From assembly GCF_022234545.1 (NCBI RefSeq), contig NZ_JAIEUI010000008.1, positions 62,001 through 126,000 on the forward strand: 64,000 bases of DNA, read 5' to 3'. The translations under genes and the position numbers were made by a program. Shown here piece after piece: positions 17,058 to 24,394 of the stretch (positions within the stretch are counted from its first letter, which is position 1; each line of letters opens with the position of its first letter). This DNA is from Paenibacillus piscarius (GTDB lineage: Bacteria; Bacillota; Bacilli; Paenibacillales; Paenibacillaceae). The notes beneath the pieces were generated by a model. That model was not told the DNA's origin. It ran no database searches and saw only the letters and a program-made list of their open reading frames with translations.

Positions 17058-18280
17058 GGGGCCGGATTCCTCCCGGAGAGCTGCTTCATTTCCCATTCGT
17101 AGGTGCTGCAGCCCTGGTATTCAACATCATATAATAAGTCGCCAAAAGGATTCACATCCGCCGTATACATCCGTCCCGCACTGCCCACCAGCACATCAAT
17201 CCCCGCGATAGAACAGCGCGGAAAAGCGGCCAGCGAAGCCTCCGCTGTCCGCCGTACCTCCGCCTCCTGCGCCTCCGTCAGCCCGGCCTCCTCCGGAGAC
17301 ATCCGGCGGCTGCGCAGATGCAGATTCGTGATCGGCGTCGTACTGACCCGGGCTACGGCATGGCAGGCTTCCCCGGCCACCACCAGCTGGCGGATGTCGA
17401 AGGACTGCCCGTCCTTACCGGGCTTGGGAATCCACTGCTCGGCATAAGCGCCGTGGCGGTACAGCCAGTTGATGATTCCGGCCAGGCGGGTGGAGTCGGT
17501 GTAACGCTGCAGCCTGCCGGAATTATAATACACCGGAGGCCGGGTAATATAGTTCTCAACCCCGATGGTGGTCACCGCCAGCTCGGCTCCGGTCGCCGGA
17601 TTGAGCTGATACGCGATCACCCCGGAGGCAGCGGACCCGCTGGCCAGCTTGATGAACACGCGGTGCATCCGCTGCTCATGCATCAGCTCGCGCAGGGACG
17701 CATAGTCCATGGGGGATTGCCCGCTGCTGCTGCATAGCGGCCGGGGCACCGGAACGCCAGCCTCTGCGAGGATCTGCTGGGTGCGGCGCTTGTCGGTCAT
17801 AGCGGCAATCTCCGCCGGATCATTGGTCCAGCGCGAGCCGGGCAGGAGCTGCCCGGCCTCCCGCCGGAGCCGCGCCAGCAGGCGGCAGTAGCCCCGGAAC
17901 CACTGGGACGGATGATGCAGCACGCCTGGCAGCTCCTGCAGGGCGGCGGCCGCTTTGGAGCTTAGCGGCCGCAGGTCCGGCTGCTGCCCGAACGGGTGCA
18001 GCGAGTCGTCGGCGTCCGGCGCGTCCGGCGCACCGAGCGCGATCAGCGCCCGCTCCAGCGCGAAGCTGCCGCCCGGGGATTCCAGGCGCAGCTGCGGCGC
18101 CTGGCCCCCGGCCTGCAAGGCGGGGGACAGCAGCTCAGCCAGCGGCTGGCCTTGCAGCAGCGCGGCGTAGGGAATCAGGAGCGCCGGGGGCAGACCCAGG
18201 CGCTCCCTAGCCTGCTGGATGCCCGCCGAGCGCCGGTCGCCGGGCTGGCAGAACACAATCAGCGGTGCTGCGGACCGCAT
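17054..18280 (-). CDS. STM4014-family ATP-grasp protein
   Basis: The 408-residue product has a variable, Ala/Leu/Pro-rich N-terminal region (1-150) and an ATP-grasp core from about 155: TDKRRTQQILAEAGVPVPRP, VFIKLASGSAASGVIAY (ATP-binding Lys), AEQWIPKPGKDGQSFDIRQLV, and the metal-binding end TADVNPFGDL. It should join a carboxylate to an amine or similar nucleophile through an acyl phosphate. ATG at 18280 overlaps the STM4015 stop by one base. In this operon it is the likely ligase. Confidence 0.85.
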   Translation of the reverse strand: MRSAAPLIVFCQPGDRRSAGIQQARERLGLPPALLIPYAALLQGQPLAELLSPALQAGGQAPQLRLESPGGSFALERALIALGAPDAPDADDSLHPFGQQPDLRPLSSKAAAALQELPGVLHHPSQWFRGYCRLLARLRREAGQLLPGSRWTNDPAEIAAMTDKRRTQQILAEAGVPVPRPLCSSSGQSPMDYASLRELMHEQRMHRVFIKLASGSAASGVIAYQLNPATGAELAVTTIGVENYITRPPVYYNSGRLQRYTDSTRLAGIINWLYRHGAYAEQWIPKPGKDGQSFDIRQLVVAGEACHAVARVSTTPITNLHLRSRRMSPEEAGLTEAQEAEVRRTAEASLAAFPRCSIAGIDVLVGSAGRMYTADVNPFGDLLYDVEYQGCSTYEWEMKQLSGRNPAP

Positions 18281-19125
18281 TATTCGGTGATGGACGGGTA
18301 CCGCCAGTCATCATCGTCAGCGCTGTCCTGCTGGTCGCTGACATCGACCGGCAGTCCGCTGTTCTTCAGGCGGTCCATCATTTCGTCCGACATATAGTGA
18401 TAGCTCAGGTTAATATGCTTCAGGCCCTTCACCCGTTCACTGGCCAGAATCGCCTCCGCGCCTTCATCACTGAGCGTCCCGAGCGACATATCGAGCGTAT
18501 CGAGCTGATCGAGAATTGGAGCGTCCGCCAGAGCAGCGGCGATCTCATCCTGGATTTCACTGTTTTTGAGTCCGAGATAGGTAAGCTTAGGGAACTTCCC
18601 GGGCTCGATCAGCGGCAGAATATCCTCCAGCCCGCCGTCGAAGCCGTAATTGTCCACACCTAGGTATAGTTCCAGCTTGCGCAGATTCGGCAGGCGGGAG
18701 GCGGCAATGTCCGCCAGCACGGCCTTGCTGAGTCCGCCGGTAATAATAATGAGCTCTTCGAGCTTGTCATGCTGCAGCTGGCTCAGACGCAGATCGGTAC
18801 CGCCTTGTGCAGTCAGGGATTGCAGCTCAGGATAAGCGGGCAGCAGCGGCGAGAGATCGGTCTGGTTAATCCACGAGATTTCACATTCCTCATAGCTCAT
18901 GTCCCCGATGAACAGCTTGCGCAGCGCCGGGAAGCTTGCTTTATGCTTCACCAGAGCCTCGACGGCAACCTCCGAACTCTGCTCGTAAGCTTGTCCCCAG
19001 TCGCCAATCGTCAGGCTGGTCAGGGTAGCCGCTTCTGGGCTGCTGCTTAAGCGTTCAATCTCCGTCTCCATCCGTTTGCCTTCCTCAAATGCATCGTAAT
19101 CAATACTGAGCTTCACTGCTGTCAT
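18280..19125 (-). CDS. STM4015-family leucine-rich-repeat protein
   Basis: This 281-residue protein is the first gene of the operon. ATG at 19125 is behind GGGAGGGA; an upstream in-frame ATG at 19158 has no such site. After a short head (VKLSIDYDAFEEG) it has about seven leucine-rich repeats of 25-30 residues, with segments such as LTSLTIGDWG, LRKLFIGDMS, LQSLTAQGG, LRKLELYLG, LTYLGLKNS, LDTLDMSLG and LKHINLSYH. It has no signal peptide. LRR proteins bind other proteins or peptides, so it may present the substrate or assemble the enzymes; that role is inference. Confidence 0.82.
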   Translation of the reverse strand: MTAVKLSIDYDAFEEGKRMETEIERLSSSPEAATLTSLTIGDWGQAYEQSSEVAVEALVKHKASFPALRKLFIGDMSYEECEISWINQTDLSPLLPAYPELQSLTAQGGTDLRLSQLQHDKLEELIIITGGLSKAVLADIAASRLPNLRKLELYLGVDNYGFDGGLEDILPLIEPGKFPKLTYLGLKNSEIQDEIAAALADAPILDQLDTLDMSLGTLSDEGAEAILASERVKGLKHINLSYHYMSDEMMDRLKNSGLPVDVSDQQDSADDDDWRYPSITE

Positions 19126-19160
19126 GAACAATCCCTCCCGGAAAATAATAGCTTCCAAAT

Positions 19161-19179
19161 CACCCTAACATGTAGGGTG
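19161..19179. promoter_or_regulatory. Palindrome upstream of the STM4015 operon
   Basis: CACCCTA (19161-19167) and TAGGGTG (19173-19179) form a perfect 7-bp inverted repeat around ACATG, 36 bases upstream of the operon's first start codon. On the minus strand a TTGACT lies about 15 bases before it, which could be a -35 box. No good -10 box was seen. It is a candidate operator for the operon. Confidence 0.4.
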
Positions 19180-19256
19180 AGGGAGAGTCAAATAAGAGAG
19201 GAACAGGTGTCCCTATTTGCCCGTTAACTCCTGTAACCACGGGGGTCTGCGGACCC

Positions 19257-19440
19257 AATGTAATCGAAAAACCGATCATATTTGTCGTGGTAGAGGTGCG
19301 TGGGCGGAATGTAATCGAAAAACCGACTACATTGAGCATGGTAGAGGTGCGTGGGCCAAATGTAATCGAAAAACCGATCACATTTGTCGTGGTGGAGGCG
19401 CGTTGGCGGAATGTAATCGAAAAACAGATCACAATGCCCC
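19257..19440. repeat. 51-bp tandem repeat array 1 with hairpin core
   Basis: There are three full units of exactly 51 bp (19257-19307, 19308-19358, 19359-19409) and a partial fourth. Each begins with a 26-bp core: AATGTAATCG, the loop AAAAAC, and CGATCACATT, whose arms pair almost perfectly. A 25-bp GTGG/GCGTGGG-rich segment separates cores. Because 51 is divisible by 3, frames stay open on both strands, but none has a credible start, so this is non-coding. A second array with the same core lies at 33279-33490. Confidence 0.85.
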
Positions 19441-19448
19441 AGCGCAAA

Positions 19449-19488
19449 GCAGACCGTTAATCGCCCATTAGAGCGAAAAACGGTCTGC
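19449..19488 (-). terminator. Probable terminator of the feo operon
   Basis: GCAGACCGTT (19449-19458) and AACGGTCTGC (19479-19488) form a perfect 10-bp stem with a 20-base loop. On the minus strand only three T follow, so termination may be weak. It lies 41 bases beyond the FeoB membrane-part stop codon. Confidence 0.55.
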
Positions 19489-19528
19489 CTAAAGCCTGTG
19501 CTCCTACTGTTATCCTGTCCCGCCCCGC

Positions 19529-20938
19529 TCACACCCAGCCGAACAGCCGGGCCAGCGTTGCCACTGCGAAGGTTACGGATATGGCGATGGCGAGCGGAAT
19601 GACGGCCGAGAGTACGGCCCACTTCATGCTCTTGGTCTCCTTGTAGATGTTCACCAGCGTGGTGCCGCAGGGATAATGAAGCAGCGAGAACAGCATCATG
19701 TTCAGCGCGGTCAGCCAGGTCCAGCCGTGGCTCAGGAAGATATCCTTGATGCTGCCGAGGCCTTCGATATCCACCATGGCACCGGAGGACATATAGCCCA
19801 TGAGCAGGATGGGCAGCACGATTTCATTGGCCGGCAGCCCGAGGATGAAGGCCATGATGATGAAGCCGTCGAGGCCGAGCAGCTGGGCGAACGGATCGAA
19901 GAAGGCGGCCATATGGTTCAGCACACTTTCCCCGCCGACCATAATGTTGCCGAGCACCCAGGTGATGATGCCCGCCGGAGCGGCCACAATGATGGCCCGG
20001 GTCAGGACATTCAGCGACTTTTCCTTGGACGAGCGTACTATAGTCTTCCAGATCTGCGGGCGCCGGTAGGGCGGAAGCTCCAGCGTGTAGTGTGTAGGCA
20101 CCCCGCGCAGCGCGGTTCTGGACATGACCCAGGATACGCTCAGCGTAACGATAATTCCGATCAGCACAATGCCCATCAGGACCAGCGCGGTGGAGAAGGT
20201 GCGCAGTGCCCCGGTCGTGGCCGCCCCGACCATGAACATGGAGGAGAGCAGTATCAGTGTCGGCCAGCGTCCGTTGCAGGGCACGAAATTATTGGTCAGA
20301 ATAGCCAGCATCCGCTCGCGCGGCGATTCGATAATGCGGGTGGACAGAATGGCGGCGGCGTTGCACCCGAAGCCCATCGACATCGTGAGCGCCTGCTTGC
20401 CGTGGCCGCCGGACTTCTTGAACAAGCGGTCCATATTAAAAGCCACCCGGGGCAGATACCCGAAATTCTCCAGCAGCGCGAACACCGGGAAAAAAATCAT
20501 CATAGGCGGCAGCATGACGCTGATGACCCAAGAGGTGCCCCGGTAGAGCCCGAGGACCAGGACGCCGTGCAGCCAGTCTGGTGCATGGAGCGCCGTGAAC
20601 CCGGCCGTCAGATATCCTTCGATCCAGCTGAAGAGGGAGGCCAGCCAGCCTGACGGATAGTTCGCTCCGGCGATGGTGATCCAGAAAACCAGCCCGAGAC
20701 CGGCGAACATAATCGGGAACCCCCACAGCCTGGAGGTGACGATACTGTCCAGCTTATAGGTACTGCTGAGCTTCTTCTTGTCCTGATAGGTGACGGCCTC
20801 GCTGCAGATGCCGGCGGACACGCCGTAGATTCCGCTGACAATCTCGTCGCGCACCCCTCCCCGGTCGGCCAGCTTCTTCGCGGCAGCGAACAGGGAGTCG
20901 ATCCGGTCGTGGCCGTTAATGGCATGCGGTGACTCCAT
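19529..20938 (-). CDS. feoB: FeoB membrane domain (second half of split FeoB)
   Basis: The 469-residue product is the ferrous-iron permease part of FeoB without the G domain. It opens with a soluble linker (residues 1-75), then has about eight to ten transmembrane helices. The two FeoB gate motifs are present: MGFGCNAAAILSTRIIES and NNFVPCNGRWPTL in the first, and a second gate near FILGLPANEIVLPI. ATG at 20938 is preceded by GGGGAGGTGG, and it overlaps the G-domain gene by 23 bases in another frame. The strong own ribosome site argues for a real split rather than a frameshift error. Confidence 0.9.
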   Translation of the reverse strand: MESPHAINGHDRIDSLFAAAKKLADRGGVRDEIVSGIYGVSAGICSEAVTYQDKKKLSSTYKLDSIVTSRLWGFPIMFAGLGLVFWITIAGANYPSGWLASLFSWIEGYLTAGFTALHAPDWLHGVLVLGLYRGTSWVISVMLPPMMIFFPVFALLENFGYLPRVAFNMDRLFKKSGGHGKQALTMSMGFGCNAAAILSTRIIESPRERMLAILTNNFVPCNGRWPTLILLSSMFMVGAATTGALRTFSTALVLMGIVLIGIIVTLSVSWVMSRTALRGVPTHYTLELPPYRRPQIWKTIVRSSKEKSLNVLTRAIIVAAPAGIITWVLGNIMVGGESVLNHMAAFFDPFAQLLGLDGFIIMAFILGLPANEIVLPILLMGYMSSGAMVDIEGLGSIKDIFLSHGWTWLTALNMMLFSLLHYPCGTTLVNIYKETKSMKWAVLSAVIPLAIAISVTFAVATLARLFGWV

Positions 20939-21647
20939 GGCCGGCCACCTCCCCGCTTACGGGAATATCCTTGCGGGATATTCTGGATTTGAGTGAACTG
21001 AGCAGACTGTGGTCGCCGTCCAGCAGCCGCAGGGCGATCCAGCGCGCCGGGTAACGGGAGCCGATGGTCTGCTCCACCATCGGGATCAGCTCGGCGATGC
21101 CCTGCTCAATCTCCTTACTGTAGGTAATCTTCAGCGGCTCAGCCTGGAAGGCTCCCGTAGCGACGCGCTCAATCTGGTCGAGCAGCTCATCGATGCCGGT
21201 CCGGTTACGGGCAGAGATGGCCGTGACCGGAACCCCGAGCCGCTTCGCAATTCTTTTCAGATTAATATCAATGCCGAGCCGCCGGGCTTCATCAATCAGG
21301 TTGATACAGACGACGGCCCGTCCGGTAATCTCCAGCACCTGCAGGGCAAGATTGAGATTGCGCTCCAGCGACGTTGCATCCAGAACCACCAGCGTAACAT
21401 CCGGCTGCTCGAAGATAATGTAGTCCCGCGCAGCCTCTTCATCAGCGGAATTCGAATAGAGTGAGTAGGTGCCGGGAAGGTCAACGGCCACATAAGTATG
21501 CTCTTTATGGGTGAATCGTCCCTCGGCGGTGACCACGGTCTTGCCCGCCCAGTTGCCGGTATGCTGGCGCAGGCCGGTGAGCAGATTGAACAGCGTGCTT
21601 TTGCCGGTATTGGGATTGCCTGCGAAAGCGACAGTATACTGGCTCAT
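20916..21647 (-). CDS. feoB: FeoB GTPase domain (first half of split FeoB)
   Basis: This 243-residue protein has the FeoB G domain: G1 GNPNTGKST (residues 10-18), switch I WAGKTVVTAEG, G3 DLPGTYSL (56-63), a G4-like NLIDEA (116-121, where N-x-x-D is kept), and G5 SARNRTG. After the GDI-like helical part it ends at about the point where a fused FeoB would enter the membrane. Its start overlaps the feoA stop as ATGA. It must act with the separate membrane part to drive or gate Fe(II) uptake. Confidence 0.9.
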   Translation of the reverse strand: MSQYTVAFAGNPNTGKSTLFNLLTGLRQHTGNWAGKTVVTAEGRFTHKEHTYVAVDLPGTYSLYSNSADEEAARDYIIFEQPDVTLVVLDATSLERNLNLALQVLEITGRAVVCINLIDEARRLGIDINLKRIAKRLGVPVTAISARNRTGIDELLDQIERVATGAFQAEPLKITYSKEIEQGIAELIPMVEQTIGSRYPARWIALRLLDGDHSLLSSLKSRISRKDIPVSGEVAGHGVTACH

Positions 21648-21898
21648 CCTTCATCACCTCCAACGATCTCTCCATAGATCAGGGAACTCTCTTCCCGGCG
21701 CAGGGCAATGGTTGTATTGCTGATCCGGTAAGCGGTAGGGTCTCCAAGCGGACTGCGCCGCAGCACTTCTACACGGTTCCCGGCGACAAATCCGAGATCC
21801 AGCAGCCTTCTCCGCAGCACACCCTGTACCTCGATGCCGCTGATGCGCAGCGTGCTGCCATTCGCAGCTTCGGATAATGGAATAACGGCTCCAGCCAT
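21644..21898 (-). CDS. feoA: FeoA, ferrous iron transport accessory protein
   Basis: This 84-residue SH3-like protein has the family core IPLSEAANGSTLRISGI, RRRLLDLGFVAGNRVEVLRRSPLGDP and the terminal IALRREESSLI. ATG at 21898 is chosen because AGGTGA stands five bases before it; in-frame ATGs at 21916 and 22006 lack ribosome sites. It is the first gene of the feoA / feoB-G / feoB-membrane operon and is thought to regulate or assemble FeoB at the membrane. Confidence 0.9.
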   Translation of the reverse strand: MAGAVIPLSEAANGSTLRISGIEVQGVLRRRLLDLGFVAGNRVEVLRRSPLGDPTAYRISNTTIALRREESSLIYGEIVGGDEG

Positions 21899-22032
21899 AA
21901 GATCACCTGCTTTCATATCGTTTCGCTTTTCGTTAAATCTGAATGTTCTTATATAATTATCCTTAAGTATGAAATATGCACTTGTACCGTAAATTGTGCC
22001 TGGCACAGATTATTGCGGGTTACCACAATATT

Positions 22033-22061
22033 AGTATAAGAGAATGAATTTGTCCTTGCAA
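22033..22061 (-). promoter_or_regulatory. SigA-type promoter of the feo operon
   Basis: Read on the minus strand, TTGCAA (22061-22056) and TATACT (22038-22033) are separated by 17 bases. It points to feoA, with a leader of roughly 130 bases. Confidence 0.65.
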
Positions 22062-22068
22062 CAATAAA

Positions 22069-22084
22069 GTTTCCTTAGGGAAAC
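22069..22084. promoter_or_regulatory. DtxR/MntR-like operator
   Basis: GTTTCCTTAGGGAAAC is a near-perfect 16-bp palindrome that resembles the MntR box of B. subtilis (core TTGCCTTAAGGAAAC). It lies 8 bases upstream of the -35 box of the feo promoter and about 75 bases before the AraC gene on the other strand. Iron or manganese control of feo by a DtxR-family protein is inferred. Confidence 0.55.
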
Positions 22085-22160
22085 AAAAAGACAGCAAGAT
22101 TGATCAAAAGGGTTCACGGAGCCTGTTATATACTTTGAATTGCCGGGGGGTGAGAGAACA

Positions 22161-23048
22161 TTGCACTACCAACTGATCCACAAGAGCATCGAGTACATTG
22201 AGCAGCATTTGGAAGAGGAATTGGACCTTGAGAAGGTGGCTAAGGCGGCGGGGTTGTCCAAATATCATTTTCACCGGGTGTTCCGCAAATACGTGAACAA
22301 GAACGTCCACGAATATATCCGGGCCCGCCGTCTCAGCCAAGCCGCCAATCTCCTGCTGTATTCCGAGGAGCGGATATTGGACATTGCCCTGCAATACGGC
22401 TTCGAGAGCCAGGAGGCCTTCACCAGAGCCTTCAAAGAAATCTACGCTTTGCCGCCTGCCCAGTACAGAGCGCAGGTGAGACAACTCATTCAGGAAAGAG
22501 AGGTATACACAATGACAGAGATTACAGGCTGGAAAATAACCGGGACCCATCCCGAGAAGTACAAGGTGGAGATCGATCCCCGGGTCTGCTATAAGACAAG
22601 CCCCTCGATGCATCTTCAGTCCATTGAGGACACAGGTCCGGACGAGAGTGTATTCGGAACCTTAATGCAGCAGTTTCAGGCAAGCCGGTATGTGGGCAAA
22701 CGGATGCGCTTCTCCGGATTTATAAGAGCGGAGGAGGTCGCCGGCTGGAGCGGACTGTGGATGAGGGTTGATGACAAAAGCGAGAATCTGCTGGCGTTCG
22801 ATAACATGCAGAACCGGAGCATCCGGGGGACCACGGAATGGAACCATTATGCCTGTGTACTCGATATTCCGCCTGAAGCCAATGTGATCAATATCGGCAT
22901 TCTCTTAAGCGGAAACGGACAGGTATGGCTGGGGGAATGTGAATTCGAGGAAGTGGGCAAGGATGTTCCGGAGACCGGCGGACAGGCGGCAGAGCTTCTG
23001 CCGGAGGAGCCGCAGAATCTGAAGTTCAACCAGCAGGCGGCGGACTAA
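22161..23048 (+). CDS. AraC-family regulator with C-terminal effector domain
   Basis: The start is TTG at 22161 behind GGGGGGTGAG; an earlier in-frame TTG at 22140 has no ribosome site. Residues 5-105 hold the paired AraC helix-turn-helix (LEKVAKAAGLSKYHFHRVFR and ILDIALQYGFESQEAFTRAF), here at the N-terminus. Residues 125-285 form a beta-rich domain (RMRFSGFIRAEEV, SGLWMRVDD, WNHYACVLDIPP, NGQVWLGECEFEEVG) that looks like a carbohydrate- or ligand-binding jelly roll. It is divergent from feoA, but nothing shows that it regulates iron uptake. It converges on the ger operon. Confidence 0.85.
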   Translation: MHYQLIHKSIEYIEQHLEEELDLEKVAKAAGLSKYHFHRVFRKYVNKNVHEYIRARRLSQAANLLLYSEERILDIALQYGFESQEAFTRAFKEIYALPPAQYRAQVRQLIQEREVYTMTEITGWKITGTHPEKYKVEIDPRVCYKTSPSMHLQSIEDTGPDESVFGTLMQQFQASRYVGKRMRFSGFIRAEEVAGWSGLWMRVDDKSENLLAFDNMQNRSIRGTTEWNHYACVLDIPPEANVINIGILLSGNGQVWLGECEFEEVGKDVPETGGQAAELLPEEPQNLKFNQQAAD

Positions 23049-23051
23049 GCT

Positions 23052-24140
23052 TCATGCCGAACGCCGGCCCCGTACCCATATCGATAAGGCCAGCAGCAGC
23101 GGAACAGCAACCTGGAAGAGCGGGTCCAGCTTCAGGCTGGGCCCCAGGCCGATAGCAATATGCTGGGTATAATCCCGTTCAATGAAAGATGCACCGTAGA
23201 TCACCGCCCCGACAGGAAATACCCACCACTTGGCCGGCTTGCCCGTCAGCTCTGCCATAGCTTTGACCGAGCAGAAATAGAAGAGCATCATCTTGATCAG
23301 CAGCCCCAGGAAGAGCTGGATGGTGACCAGGATATCCAGCCGCTCCACGAATTTGAGGTTGGACAGGACCCGGACCGTTTTGAGAAAAGGCAGCTGGCTG
23401 ATCCCCGCAATCACCGGGCCGAGCACCGCCACGTTGAGCGCGTTCATGAAGATCAGGAACGCGCTGATTAGCAGATAAGCGTTCACTGTTGCTTTTACAG
23501 GCACACCGGGCTTCTCCCATAACGTCCACAGCATCAGGAATACTACCATCTGCCCGAAGGGGAATGAGACGATCTCCGGCAGGGCAGCTTCAAGGACCGG
23601 CAACGGTCCTTGTTCCATGACCGGGAGCAGACGGCTGAAGTCGATGGCACCCATTATGGCCAGCATCAGAACAAGCAGCGCATAGAAGAACAGCATGAAC
23701 GGCAGCAGCACCTCGGGCAGCCGGAAGACGACCTCGGCCCCCTTCCAGATGGCGTACAAGGCCAATAGCACGAAGATCAGCATCGTGACCGAGATTGGGG
23801 TCCGGGGCAGCATGGTCATCGCTGTCAGTTCGCCGAGATCGCGGACATTGCGCATGGACTGATAGGCAAAATACAGGCTGTAGACCCCGCCGATCAAGGC
23901 GCCGGGCACCCTGCCGAAATGCAGCCTGAGCATCCCGACCAGATCGGTGCCTGCCGAGCGGTGCTGAATCCACAGCAGCAGCAGGAGCAGCACGAAGCCG
24001 GCGGCTGAGCCTGCACACATCGCCAGCCAGGAATCCTGCTGCGCTGTGCCACCGAGCAGGAAGAGCGGCGTGCTGCCGATTTCAAATAGCATAATCATGA
24101 ACGCAATCTGCAGGGAAGAGACCTGTTCTTTGCTTGGCAT
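23052..24140 (-). CDS. Second GerAB-type germination permease of the ger operon
   Basis: The product has 362 residues and about ten transmembrane segments and belongs to the GerAB/spore germination branch of the APC superfamily (QIAFMIMLFEIGSTPLFLLGG at the start; LDILVTIQLFLGLLIKMMLFYF in helix 8). ATG at 24140 follows AGGAGG; the longer upstream frame has no site. It is the last gene of a five-gene ger cluster that already has a GerAB gene at 25621-26721, so this receptor has two B-type subunits or two alternative ones. It overlaps nothing and starts 8 bases after the D-type gene. Confidence 0.85.
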   Translation of the reverse strand: MPSKEQVSSLQIAFMIMLFEIGSTPLFLLGGTAQQDSWLAMCAGSAAGFVLLLLLLWIQHRSAGTDLVGMLRLHFGRVPGALIGGVYSLYFAYQSMRNVRDLGELTAMTMLPRTPISVTMLIFVLLALYAIWKGAEVVFRLPEVLLPFMLFFYALLVLMLAIMGAIDFSRLLPVMEQGPLPVLEAALPEIVSFPFGQMVVFLMLWTLWEKPGVPVKATVNAYLLISAFLIFMNALNVAVLGPVIAGISQLPFLKTVRVLSNLKFVERLDILVTIQLFLGLLIKMMLFYFCSVKAMAELTGKPAKWWVFPVGAVIYGASFIERDYTQHIAIGLGPSLKLDPLFQVAVPLLLALSIWVRGRRSA

Positions 24141-24148
24141 CCTGCTGC

Positions 24149-24382
24149 TCAGCCTCCTAACCAATAGATTATCGCTCTGCCGGCAGGCTGGAAGACCGCC
24201 GTGTACAGGGTGCCCAGCGAGAGATGCGGGGTCTCTGTAATGCCGCAGAGATGAAGATAGGCGGCATAGGCCAGGATACCACCCAGCCACAGCCGGTGCA
24301 GTCCGCGGCCTTCCCCGCGCAGCCGGGTACAACCCCAAAGATAAGCAAGGACATAGAGTACAAGGATGATCGCTATTTTCAC
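24149..24382 (-). CDS. Small two-helix membrane protein, probable germinant receptor D subunit
   Basis: This 77-residue protein has a GTG start at 24382 with AAAGGAG seven bases upstream. It has two hydrophobic segments, residues 3-18 and 30-47. Size, two-helix plan and place inside a gerA-type operon fit the D subunits known from Bacillus germinant receptor operons, which modulate receptor function. Sequence similarity to a specific D protein was not tested. Confidence 0.7.
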   Translation of the reverse strand: MKIAIILVLYVLAYLWGCTRLRGEGRGLHRLWLGGILAYAAYLHLCGITETPHLSLGTLYTAVFQPAGRAIIYWLGG

Positions 24383-24394
24383 AGGTAAGCTCCT

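Noticed and set aside
19217..19471. Open frames on both strands across the first 51-bp array (for example a CNRKTDHI repeat protein)
   Set aside because: They stay open only because the unit is a multiple of three; no ribosome site, and the same happens in the unrelated second array.
20916..20938. Programmed frameshift joining the two FeoB halves
   Set aside because: No slippery sequence noticed, and the second gene has its own strong ribosome site and ATG.
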